From the IMG/VR virus record IMGVR_UViG_3300018080_000418, positions 1 to 32,606 of that record: DNA of 32,606 bases. One strand, given 5' to 3'. This document shows, one piece after another, positions 13,980 through 21,113 of this stretch. Source of the stretch: a virus. The position numbers were made by a program, and so were the translations under genes. Numbering within the stretch: the stretch's first letter is position 1; each line of letters opens with the position of its first letter. Below the pieces are notes generated by a model. That model worked only from the letters and a program-made list of their open reading frames with translations, was not told the origin of the DNA and ran no database searches.

Positions 13980-14120
13980 ATGATTAAAAAACTATTTTGC
14001 AAACACGAGTATAATACTATAAGCGGAGGTCGTTTGTGCGAAACAGGTGACGAAATTGATATTAGCGTTAATATATGTGGCAAGTGTGGCAAAGAAAAAA
14101 ACAATTATTACATGTATTAA
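13980..14120 (+). CDS. 46-residue zinc-ribbon-like protein
   Basis: The N-terminal LFCKHEYN and C-terminal ICGKCGKEK give two Cys/His metal pairs about 28 residues apart, a pattern of tiny phage zinc-ribbon proteins. Four bases separate it from the preceding gene. Its role is unknown; it could be a nucleic-acid or protein adaptor. Confidence 0.65.
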   Translation: MIKKLFCKHEYNTISGGRLCETGDEIDISVNICGKCGKEKNNYYMY

Positions 14121-14132
14121 TAAACAAAAAAT

Positions 14133-14510
14133 ATGAAAAATATTAAACATTTTTGGAAAGAAATATTAATAACTACAGGTCTTACAGTTATGTTTGGAGG
14201 TGGAATGATGATGGGGGGAGAGTCTTTTCTCGGTGGGGAGGCTGAAGATATAACACATATACAAGATACTGTGGCTACATCTCAAGCTACTTATTTTGCT
14301 GAGAATGGGAAGTACGAACATACTGCTTCTAGTACTTATAACTCTTTAGATTATTACTGTTATGAATATATGAACGCTATTAGCCAACCTGGTTATCAAT
14401 TATTTATAGAAAAAGGTAGTGGCACTAGTACTGAAATCATGTCTACAGGTTATGGGCCAGAAGCAACTAGTAGAACATGGGAATGGAGACTTAAATATCA
14501 AGACGAATAA
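14133..14510 (+). CDS. Pilin-like membrane protein
   Basis: 125 residues. A basic start and one hydrophobic segment (about residues 11-28, ending in a Gly/Met-rich stretch) precede an acidic helix (DITHIQDTVATSQATYFAENGKYEH). The Q-A-T-Y-F...NGKY pattern is typical of the helix-to-head junction of type IV pilins and pseudopilins, and the C-terminal part is a small beta domain. A classical prepilin peptidase site (Gly then Phe-Thr) is not present, so it may be anchored rather than polymerised. It lies within the exported-protein run and may join those proteins at the host surface. Homology to true pilins is uncertain. Confidence 0.55.
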   Translation: MKNIKHFWKEILITTGLTVMFGGGMMMGGESFLGGEAEDITHIQDTVATSQATYFAENGKYEHTASSTYNSLDYYCYEYMNAISQPGYQLFIEKGSGTSTEIMSTGYGPEATSRTWEWRLKYQDE

Positions 14511-14511
14511 T

Positions 14512-14661
14512 ATGGATGATTTATATTTCGAACTCAAGGAGTATTTTGCTAAGAAAAATGATTATCTTAAGAACGAACAAATAGATTTAGATGATATGGT
14601 TAATGAAGTCATGCCTTTATTAGAGGACTTAGTTAAACATAAAATTATAAAAATATGTTAA
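14512..14661 (+). CDS. 49-residue acidic helical protein
   Basis: The ATG at 14512 follows the previous stop by one base; a longer frame from 14419 overlaps the pilin-like gene and is rejected. The acidic helices (MDDLYFELKEYFAKKNDYLK...) end KIIKIC. The stop overlaps the next ATG (ATGTTAA), so translation is coupled to the LamG protein. Confidence 0.6.
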   Translation: MDDLYFELKEYFAKKNDYLKNEQIDLDDMVNEVMPLLEDLVKHKIIKIC

Positions 14662-16190
14662 AAAAATTAATATTAATAATAGGATTAGCTGTTTTATTCC
14701 CGCTATGTGATGCTAATGCTTTGAATACTAATACTACAAGTTTAACTAGAGCGGACAGTGAGCATTGGAGTATTGCTGATGCTTCTCAAACAGGCTTAGA
14801 TTTAGCTGGAGATTATAGTATAGAAGCTTGGATAAAGTTAGATCAACTTCCATCTACACCTAATGATGGTATGGGAATAGTTGATAAAACGGTAGCTGGA
14901 GATGCTGGTTATAGATTTCAACTTGCTAATACTAATAAGTTAATGCTTACTATATGGGATGGCTCAGGTGGTTATGACAGAATAACAACAGATTCAGAAA
15001 TATCACAAACCGCTACATGGATTCATGTTGCAGCCACCCAGGATGTTTCGGCTGGCTCTGGTGGAATGATTATTTATGTTAATGGTTCTGCGACCACTAC
15101 AAGTTCTGCATCTGATACAGCTACAGGTTTAAGTGGCAACGCAGGAGCATTAGGTGTAGGAGCATTAACTGTTACTGGTGGTGCTCAAGATTTTTTCGAT
15201 GGTGATATAGATGACGTAAGAATATGGGACGACATAAGAACAGCAGAAGAAATATCTGCTAACTACAATTGCAGACTGCAAGGAGATGAAGCCGGTTTAG
15301 TAGCTTACTGGAGATTTGATAATAATGGAAATGATGACACAAGTAATAGCAACAACCTAACCAATAACAATAGTGTTACTTTCCAAAGTGCATCTCTACC
15401 TTTTACGGATGATTGTAGTGGTGTGAATGGTAATAGTTACACTACAAGTTTGGAAGCCGATGATAGTGAGTATTGGAGCATAGCTGACGCTAGTCAAACA
15501 GGCCTAGATGGTACAGGAGATTTCGCTACAGGCTTTTGGGTTTATTATAATACATTGCCTCAATATAATGATGAAGGAGGTATAGTCGGTTTAGTGGGAA
15601 AGTTCGATGGTGATAATGATGCTGATAGTAGAAATGGATGGAGATTAAGGTCTGTTCAAGGGAATTTAAGGGTTGAATACTCAGACCAAATAGCGAATGG
15701 AACAGTTTTTATATATAACAATGTATTTACTGCTACAAGTACTTGGTACCATATTTATACTTCTGTAGATGTATCTGCTCAAGATATTAGGACAGTAATA
15801 AATGGTTCTGGTGTAAATCCTAGTAGTATTAGTAAAGTTAGCACTGCTATTGGAGCTAATTCTGCTCCATTTTCCATAGGTTGCTTAAATGCGGATACTA
15901 CGCCTGACAGATTTGTTGATGGATATATTGATGACGTGAGAGTTTATAATACTTTTTTAGCAACAAGCACAATGCAAGCTGACTATAATTGTAGATTAGA
16001 TGGTGATGAAGCTAATTTAGTTGGTTACTGGACTTTCGATAATAATGGTAATGGACAAACAAGTAATGCTAATAATCTAACTAATAATAATTCAGCTACT
16101 TTTCAATCAGCTAGTTTGCCTTATACAGATATTTGCTCAGCTGCTGGTGTTGTAGCAGGTTATTTCAATAGTTGTGTAATTAATTTATAA
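14655..16190 (+). CDS. Exported protein with two LamG/concanavalin-like domains
   Basis: 511 residues. The signal peptide ends CDANA at residue 22. Two tandem jelly-roll domains of the LamG-3 type follow (about 30-240 and 262-495), each with the signature FDGDIDDVRIW or VDGYIDDVRVY near its end, then a conserved tail (NCRLxGDEAxLVxYWxFDNNGN ... FQSASLPxTDxC). The tails are nearly identical in both repeats, so the gene arose by an internal duplication. Paired Cys suit oxidation outside the cytoplasm. Such domains bind glycans or proteins, so a surface adhesin, or a fibre attached outside, is the likely role. It overlaps the preceding gene by 7 bases. Confidence 0.82.
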   Translation: MLKKLILIIGLAVLFPLCDANALNTNTTSLTRADSEHWSIADASQTGLDLAGDYSIEAWIKLDQLPSTPNDGMGIVDKTVAGDAGYRFQLANTNKLMLTIWDGSGGYDRITTDSEISQTATWIHVAATQDVSAGSGGMIIYVNGSATTTSSASDTATGLSGNAGALGVGALTVTGGAQDFFDGDIDDVRIWDDIRTAEEISANYNCRLQGDEAGLVAYWRFDNNGNDDTSNSNNLTNNNSVTFQSASLPFTDDCSGVNGNSYTTSLEADDSEYWSIADASQTGLDGTGDFATGFWVYYNTLPQYNDEGGIVGLVGKFDGDNDADSRNGWRLRSVQGNLRVEYSDQIANGTVFIYNNVFTATSTWYHIYTSVDVSAQDIRTVINGSGVNPSSISKVSTAIGANSAPFSIGCLNADTTPDRFVDGYIDDVRVYNTFLATSTMQADYNCRLDGDEANLVGYWTFDNNGNGQTSNANNLTNNNSATFQSASLPYTDICSAAGVVAGYFNSCVINL

Positions 16191-16222
16191 ATATGTTATA
16201 AAAACTTAAACAAATTATAGTG

Positions 16223-16378
16223 ATGACTGTGATAGTCGGAGTCGCTATTGGCTCAATATCTTATGCGGTTGTTTTAAAGCCTGATACTTATTATGCCTTT
16301 ATATTAGATAACAATGAAACTTCAACACAAGGTGGTCAAATAAGATTAGAATTTTATGAGCATACCGATAAAGACTAA
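16223..16378 (+). CDS. Small membrane protein; longer frame from 16193 has TAA at codon 3
   Basis: The intact frame from ATG 16223 (GTG 16220 also possible) gives 51 residues: a hydrophobic segment TVIVGVAIGSISYAVVL, then a polar tail ending YEHTDKD. Two bases after the LamG stop stands ATG TTA TAA (16193-16201), in the same frame and with the usual start context, so an N-terminus of about ten residues (ML*KLKQIIV) seems to have been cut off by a single stop. It is probably a type I or II membrane protein at the start of the lysis region. Confidence 0.5.
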   Translation: MTVIVGVAIGSISYAVVLKPDTYYAFILDNNETSTQGGQIRLEFYEHTDKD

Positions 16379-16393
16379 TTAATAAATAAATAT

Positions 16394-16594
16394 ATGGATA
16401 AAAATTATCTACAATCTACAACAATTCAATCAGCTATTGTAATGATGTTGGTTTTAATCAGTCAAGTTGCAAAAGTTGATTTAGATGAAGGAATTATTAC
16501 AGAATTAGTGCAAGCTGTTATTGGTTTAATATCTGTATGTGGAGTTATCTATGGCAGAATTAAAGCAACACATAAACTAGGATGGAAAAAGTAA
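16394..16594 (+). CDS. Holin-like protein
   Basis: 66 residues with two hydrophobic segments (QSAIVMMLVLISQV, about 12-26, and VQAVIGLISVCGVIYG, about 40-55), a short acidic link, and a basic C-terminus (RIKATHKLGWKK). Size, topology and the position ahead of a candidate endolysin fit a small phage holin, which forms the membrane hole that times lysis. It overlaps the next gene by 13 bases. Confidence 0.75.
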   Translation: MDKNYLQSTTIQSAIVMMLVLISQVAKVDLDEGIITELVQAVIGLISVCGVIYGRIKATHKLGWKK

Positions 16595-16833
16595 ACAAAA
16601 TTACAGCACAGACATTGGTGCCTATCGGATTATTATTTACTATATGCGGAGTTGTTTGGCTGGCGTCAAGATTAGATTCGAGGGTTACTATGAACACTGG
16701 TAGAGTTGAGGCTGTTGAAAAGATGCAAAAAGAATCTCCATCGAGAACAGAGTTTAATATTTTAGTTGACGATGTAAAGGAAATTAAACAAGATACAAAA
16801 ACAGTAATTGAGCAACTGATGCGACATAATTAG
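16582..16833 (+). CDS. Membrane-anchored coiled-coil protein of the lysis region
   Basis: 83 residues: one membrane segment (LVPIGLLFTICGVVWLAS, about 12-29), then a charged helix (EAVEKMQKESP, DDVKEIKQDTKTVIEQLM). This is the plan of an inner-membrane spanin subunit or a holin partner/antiholin. It overlaps the holin-like gene by 13 bases, so the two are translated together. Confidence 0.7.
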   Translation: MEKVNKITAQTLVPIGLLFTICGVVWLASRLDSRVTMNTGRVEAVEKMQKESPSRTEFNILVDDVKEIKQDTKTVIEQLMRHN

Positions 16834-16878
16834 TTATACTATCTAGTTGTCAATAAGGACTAGACGGTTAACAATTTA

Positions 16879-16929
16879 GGCGGTTAGGAAAAAAAGACAG
16901 TATATTTTTACAACTTTTTGCCAACCGCC
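16879..16929 (+). other. Long imperfect hairpin in the lysis leader
   Basis: GGCGGTT (16879-16885) pairs perfectly with AACCGCC (16923-16929). Inside, GG/CC and AAAAAG/CTTTTT pair further across small bulges, leaving a 17-nt loop. There is no T-run after it. It stands 35 bases before a gene with a strong ribosome site, so it may control expression there. Nothing else is evident in 16834-16963. Confidence 0.6.
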
Positions 16930-16963
16930 ATGACCTTTTAACAATTAATATAAAGGAGAGGGG

Positions 16964-17110
16964 ATGAATAAATATATTTATTTGCTTAGCATGAAGTTGT
17001 TCAGATGTATGAGTTTTATAGCAAATACCGCTGTTATATCAATAAGGATTTTATTCATTTTTTGGCTAGCATTAGCACTTTTTATAATACTAAAAGTTGA
17101 TAAGGGGTAA
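16964..17110 (+). CDS. 48-residue hydrophobic membrane protein
   Basis: AAAGGAGAGGGG directly before the ATG is one of the strongest ribosome sites in the window. The product has a membrane segment over the C-terminal half (VISIRILFIFWLALALFIIL) and possibly a weaker one at the N-terminus. Placed in the lysis region, it may be an antiholin or second holin. Confidence 0.65.
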   Translation: MNKYIYLLSMKLFRCMSFIANTAVISIRILFIFWLALALFIILKVDKG

Positions 17111-17142
17111 TTATGGAAAAAGAAAAATGGGGGGGATAATCC

Positions 17143-17328
17143 ATGAGCATTAAAGAGGCTATCAGGAATAGATTAATGGAAGTACATAAGCAATGTGGTA
17201 TTAATTATCAAGAGTATTCAAATGATTGGCAAGAGTATGTCGAAGATATGACATGGAAATCTATGTGTGCGGTGGTTGCGGCAAAAGGTGTTAGTTTAAA
17301 TGAAGCTATGCAAATTATATTACCATAA
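17143..17328 (+). CDS. 61-residue soluble protein in the lysis region
   Basis: The ATG is preceded by a G-rich stretch (GGGGGGAT) acting as ribosome site. The helical sequence contains two Cys and Trp residues (NDWQEYVEDMTWKSMCAVV). No family recognised. It is followed by a 7-bp hairpin. Confidence 0.6.
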   Translation: MSIKEAIRNRLMEVHKQCGINYQEYSNDWQEYVEDMTWKSMCAVVAAKGVSLNEAMQIILP

Positions 17329-17335
17329 CCTCTAC

Positions 17336-17357
17336 GGGCTAATAAAAAAGTTAGCCC
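17336..17357 (+). other. Hairpin after the 61-residue gene
   Basis: GGGCTAA (17336-17342) and TTAGCCC (17351-17357) form a perfect 7-bp stem with an A-rich loop. No T-run follows, so it is a weak terminator at best; probably an mRNA stability element like those at 11069 and 12358. Confidence 0.55.
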
Positions 17358-17381
17358 AATTCATTAATTAAGACATTATAT

Positions 17382-17486
17382 ATGAGTAAAAAATATGATG
17401 ATGACTATTTTATTATCACAACTGCATTATTCGGATTCGTTATCGGTTTTATTGCCGGGATTATTTTGGCTCTAAAATATGTATAA
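17382..17486 (+). CDS. 34-residue single-span membrane peptide
   Basis: MSKKYDDDYF, then a hydrophobic span with small-residue motifs (GFVIGFIAGIILAL). The start has the tatATGa context. Such tiny membrane peptides are common in phage lysis cassettes, but there is no direct evidence of function. Confidence 0.5.
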   Translation: MSKKYDDDYFIITTALFGFVIGFIAGIILALKYV

Positions 17487-17513
17487 TTTTATTTATTTAT
17501 AATTTTTAAATTT

Positions 17514-18590
17514 ATGAATTTCAAAAATAAAGTATTATTTAAAATCAATGAAAAACTTCCGTGGGTTTACACCCAGTTGGTTAAGGTTGGCCTGCAGTGG
17601 AACGATGGCGTTAATGAGAAAAGTGAAAATGAAACTTTTGACAAGGATTGGAAAAGAAAAGAGGGCGAACTTGTCGGCGGAGAATTTGAGCCTAAAGATT
17701 ATCAATCAGACGGGCAATGGTTGGGCTTTGTATATGACGAAGAGGAGCAAAAACAAAATGGAGTTGAAACTATGAGCTGTGCTTCGCAGGCTCCAGTTAA
17801 TGGCATAGAAGTTTTAGAGTTTAGGAAATGGAATAAAAAACCGCAATATTCAAAAAGATTTGTTGCTATGGGTAGTGGCACTACTTACCGTGGAAATACC
17901 CCTACTGCAACTATGGATTTTATAAGAACAAAAGGAATGTGCAGTGAAGGTGCTTGGGGTTGGGGTAATGTTAAAAGTTGGAAAGATTTTTATAAAAAAC
18001 CACCTCAACAGGTGTGGGATTGGGCTGCAGATTGGGTAAGAAGATATGTATTTAGTTATGAAAGATTGGTTTATTCTTATACTCATGTATTGCTTAAGAA
18101 TTTAAAAAGGAGTCCTTTGCCTGTGGCTGTTGATGCTTGGCACAAAGATAGAAATGGTAAATATTATCGGGTTAGCTCTAGGTCTAACCACTTTTGTTTA
18201 CTGGTTGGCTACAAGCTAGATGACTATTGGTTAGTATTGGATAGTTACCCCCCTTTTATTAAAAAATTAAGATGGGATTATAGATTTGATTACACGAGGG
18301 TGATGTATTTAAGACATAGAGATGAAAAATTTAACACAGAGGCGTTAGTACAGAAAAAAAGAGATGGGGTCGAATATTTTTTACATGTTGATGATAGAGG
18401 TAAATTTTATAAAATTACAGACGACTTTGAATTAGTACACATTGAAAAAGAAGAGTTGGAAAAAGAACTAAAGGAAAGATTGGGCAAGGATTTTAAAATG
18501 AGAGATGACTTTATTAGATATTTAGCTGATGTGGTTAAGATATTACAACCAATAAATGCAAAAGACTTTAATAAATTAATTAAAAAATAA
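17514..18590 (+). CDS. Papain-like cysteine peptidase, candidate endolysin
   Basis: 358 residues. The order of a papain-fold (C1-like) peptidase is visible: nucleophile in MSCASQAPVNG (Cys89), histidine in SNHFCLLVGYK (His226), and a third polar residue in LVLDSYPP (Asp243, where papain has Asn). The C-terminal ~100 residues add a small domain and a charged helix. It follows the holin-like and small membrane genes, and no other lysin is seen nearby, so a role in degrading cell-wall peptide cross-links is the best guess; no signal peptide is present, which fits holin-dependent release. Alternatives are a virion maturation protease or a peptidase acting on host surface proteins. Confidence 0.7.
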   Translation: MNFKNKVLFKINEKLPWVYTQLVKVGLQWNDGVNEKSENETFDKDWKRKEGELVGGEFEPKDYQSDGQWLGFVYDEEEQKQNGVETMSCASQAPVNGIEVLEFRKWNKKPQYSKRFVAMGSGTTYRGNTPTATMDFIRTKGMCSEGAWGWGNVKSWKDFYKKPPQQVWDWAADWVRRYVFSYERLVYSYTHVLLKNLKRSPLPVAVDAWHKDRNGKYYRVSSRSNHFCLLVGYKLDDYWLVLDSYPPFIKKLRWDYRFDYTRVMYLRHRDEKFNTEALVQKKRDGVEYFLHVDDRGKFYKITDDFELVHIEKEELEKELKERLGKDFKMRDDFIRYLADVVKILQPINAKDFNKLIKK

Positions 18591-18591
18591 T

Positions 18592-19248
18592 ATGAATGGA
18601 GCTGCGTTAAAAACATTTTTCTTAGGCTTAATAGATGAAGAGGATATCGATAGTACGTTGTTTTACCAACTTTTAAATGTTGCTAAAAATAGAAGAGAAG
18701 CCGAAAGGGATTATATGTATCTAAGAACTAAGGATACATCTCAAACTTCTAGTCCGGGTGATTCTTATACTACAATGAAAGATTTACCAAGTGATTTTAG
18801 AAAAATGCTAAGGGTTTTTGTTGGCGATACAGAGCATTATGGAGTCGGTTTTGAAGACCAAATTTTATATGAAGACGGTGCTCAAAAATATTATTTAGAT
18901 ATGGCTAATGACCAATTTGCTATAATTGGACAACCTGCATCTACTGAAACAATAACTCAATTCTATGTCAAAACTACTGATGATATCACTAGCACAACTT
19001 CTCCTCTTTTTCCTAGTCGTTTTCATCCTATTTTGGCATATGACGTTGCTGGATATTATACTATGGGCATTGATGCTGATAATATTTATGCTCGTATGAG
19101 TCCAGAACATAAAATGGCGGCAGAATTATTGCTTGATGCTATGATTAAATGGGATGATGATTTAGCTTTAGCTAGCCAAAATTATTCTGCTACTCCTTTT
19201 TTGCATGAAGGTGAAAACAGAAAAGATTCAATTAATATGTATGATTAA
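18592..19248 (+). CDS. Head-tail adaptor (P22 gp4-like tail accessory factor, putative)
   Basis: 218 residues with the pattern of podovirus head-tail connectors: N-terminal helices (LIDEEDIDSTLFYQLLNVAKN), KDLPSDFRKMLRVFV, a central beta part (FAIIGQPASTETITQFYVK) and a C-terminal helical block (PSRFHPILAYDVAGYYTMG, then RMSPEHKMAAELLLDAM). It would bind beneath the portal and close the channel after packaging. It starts one base after the peptidase stop and is followed five bases later by the nozzle-like protein, the expected partner. Confidence 0.78.
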   Translation: MNGAALKTFFLGLIDEEDIDSTLFYQLLNVAKNRREAERDYMYLRTKDTSQTSSPGDSYTTMKDLPSDFRKMLRVFVGDTEHYGVGFEDQILYEDGAQKYYLDMANDQFAIIGQPASTETITQFYVKTTDDITSTTSPLFPSRFHPILAYDVAGYYTMGIDADNIYARMSPEHKMAAELLLDAMIKWDDDLALASQNYSATPFLHEGENRKDSINMYD

Positions 19249-19253
19249 TAATT

Positions 19254-21104
19254 ATGTTAGAAAAAATATTTGAAAATTTTAACAGAGGATTAATTACCAG
19301 AGTAGAGGCTAAGAGTATTGGCGATGGCTCTGCTAGTGATATTCTTAATTGGTTGCCTTTGGGTGATAAGATTGAATTACGAAGAGGTATGCTTTTGATT
19401 GGAAGTGAACAGACTGGTTCTGGAAAAGTTACTGGCTTGCATACCACTAGAACAGTAAACAATGTTGAGATAACTTATAGGACTAGAGGGAAAAAAATAG
19501 AATATTATGACACTACTACAGAGGATTGGATTGAGGTTGGAACTAACCAGCTTGGGGATGATGCTGATGGCGAAGATGTGAGTTTTACTGATTATACTAC
19601 TAATCATGGTTATCAAATGTGGTTGTGTTCTCCTAATAGCTCTTTGTATAAGATAATGACTGCAAATCCTGGAAGTATTACAGATATGTATAACAGTACT
19701 AAAAATTATAAGGGGAAAATACAAATAATTTTGAATAGGATGTTTTTGTGGAATAGAAATAAAGATAAGGCGGCGGTTTATGGTTCTCATATAGATGAAT
19801 TAAATAATACTACTGTTACTGCTGAAAATGTTGGCACTGGCGATGGAACTACTAAAACCTTTTCAGAGACTTTAGATTTTAAGGCTGGCGGTTCTAGACG
19901 TACTTGTTTTGGCATTACTGCCACAGATGGGACTGAAACTTTTACAGATAATTATGATGGCACTTTAACTGGCAGTCTAGGCGGTAGTGGTACAATTAAC
20001 TATACTACTGGGGCTATTAGTTTAACATTTAATACAGCTCCGGCTAATTTACAGGCAATTACTAGTGATTATCAATGGGAAGACTCAACTGATGGTGGCG
20101 TTGCTGATTTTAGTTTTAGTGCTACCAGATTAGCTGGCGAGGGTATTTTGTTCAGGCAAGATGTTGGGGGAAATATGCAAAACATATTCACTTATGCTGA
20201 TATTCAATATTGTATCCATCAATTTAAGACTTGGCGTTTAAATATAACAGTTGATGATACTGATGCTACCAATAGAGTGTATAGGGAGTTGGCTGGCATT
20301 CCTAATTGGAGAGCGGCTATTGCTACTGGCGATGGTGTATATTTTATTGATGATTCAGATATTAGCGACCCTAGATTTAGGGTTTTACAAGTTGAGGCTG
20401 GCGGAGAGTCTGTAATACCTGTAGACATTAGTGTCAATTTAGATTTAGGGGATTATAGATTTGACCAGGGAGCTGTTTGCGAGTTTAGCGATTATTTAAT
20501 ATTTGCTTGTCGAACAACTTCTAATACAATTAATGATAGGTTATTTGTGTATAATAAAGTTTGGAAAAATTACACTATATTAGATTATCGAGTTAATTGT
20601 TTTGCTGTGAATAATGGCGAGTTATGGGCTGGTGATAGTGGCACAGACAATGTATATAAATTATTTAGTGGCGTTGACGATGATGACTCAAATGTTGACA
20701 ACTTGTTTACAAGTGATTTAGGAAACCTTGATGCTGAAAGATTAAAAAAGGTTAAAAGATTAATTTTACAGGGTGAAATACAAGTTGACCAAAGTTATGA
20801 TGTTTACTTGAGTTTTGACAATAGCACTTTTATTAATGTTGGTACTGTTGATGGTGATGGTAGTTATGTAGATAAATCTAATCCTGTTACTGTTGGAACA
20901 AACACTGTTGGAACAAAAACAGTCGGTGGTGGAGATGTTTTGACTGCATATAATTATGAAAAAGAGATTAAAATAAGGACAGATAAATTTGAAAAAGTAA
21001 AGATTAAATTTGTTGCTACTAAATTGGGTTATGTAAGTATTAGTAAAATTAATTATAAAGATATACGTTTGAAGGAACAAAGAGTTGCTTCAAAATATCG
21101 TTAA
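19254..21104 (+). CDS. Tail nozzle / stabilisation protein (putative)
   Basis: 616 residues, mostly beta. The start (NFNRGLITRVEAKSIGDGSA, ILNWLPLGDKIELRRGM) is the typical opening of phage propeller-type tail proteins that remove empty-tail gaps and extend the tube below the adaptor, like P22 gp10. Residues ~183-285 are an inserted Gly/Thr-rich domain (VGTGDGTTKTFSETLDF ... GTINYTTGAISLTF) that recurs in many phage tail proteins. Blades with YLIFACRTTSNTINDRLFVY and WAGDSGTDNVYKL follow. Gene order adaptor, nozzle, fibre supports the call. Confidence 0.72.
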   Translation: MLEKIFENFNRGLITRVEAKSIGDGSASDILNWLPLGDKIELRRGMLLIGSEQTGSGKVTGLHTTRTVNNVEITYRTRGKKIEYYDTTTEDWIEVGTNQLGDDADGEDVSFTDYTTNHGYQMWLCSPNSSLYKIMTANPGSITDMYNSTKNYKGKIQIILNRMFLWNRNKDKAAVYGSHIDELNNTTVTAENVGTGDGTTKTFSETLDFKAGGSRRTCFGITATDGTETFTDNYDGTLTGSLGGSGTINYTTGAISLTFNTAPANLQAITSDYQWEDSTDGGVADFSFSATRLAGEGILFRQDVGGNMQNIFTYADIQYCIHQFKTWRLNITVDDTDATNRVYRELAGIPNWRAAIATGDGVYFIDDSDISDPRFRVLQVEAGGESVIPVDISVNLDLGDYRFDQGAVCEFSDYLIFACRTTSNTINDRLFVYNKVWKNYTILDYRVNCFAVNNGELWAGDSGTDNVYKLFSGVDDDDSNVDNLFTSDLGNLDAERLKKVKRLILQGEIQVDQSYDVYLSFDNSTFINVGTVDGDGSYVDKSNPVTVGTNTVGTKTVGGGDVLTAYNYEKEIKIRTDKFEKVKIKFVATKLGYVSISKINYKDIRLKEQRVASKYR

Positions 21105-21113
21105 CTAAAAAAT

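Noticed and set aside
14419-14511. Upstream extension of the 49-residue gene
   Set aside because: The extra codons overlap the pilin-like gene by about 90 bases, and ATG 14512 right after the previous stop fits the spacing of the other genes.
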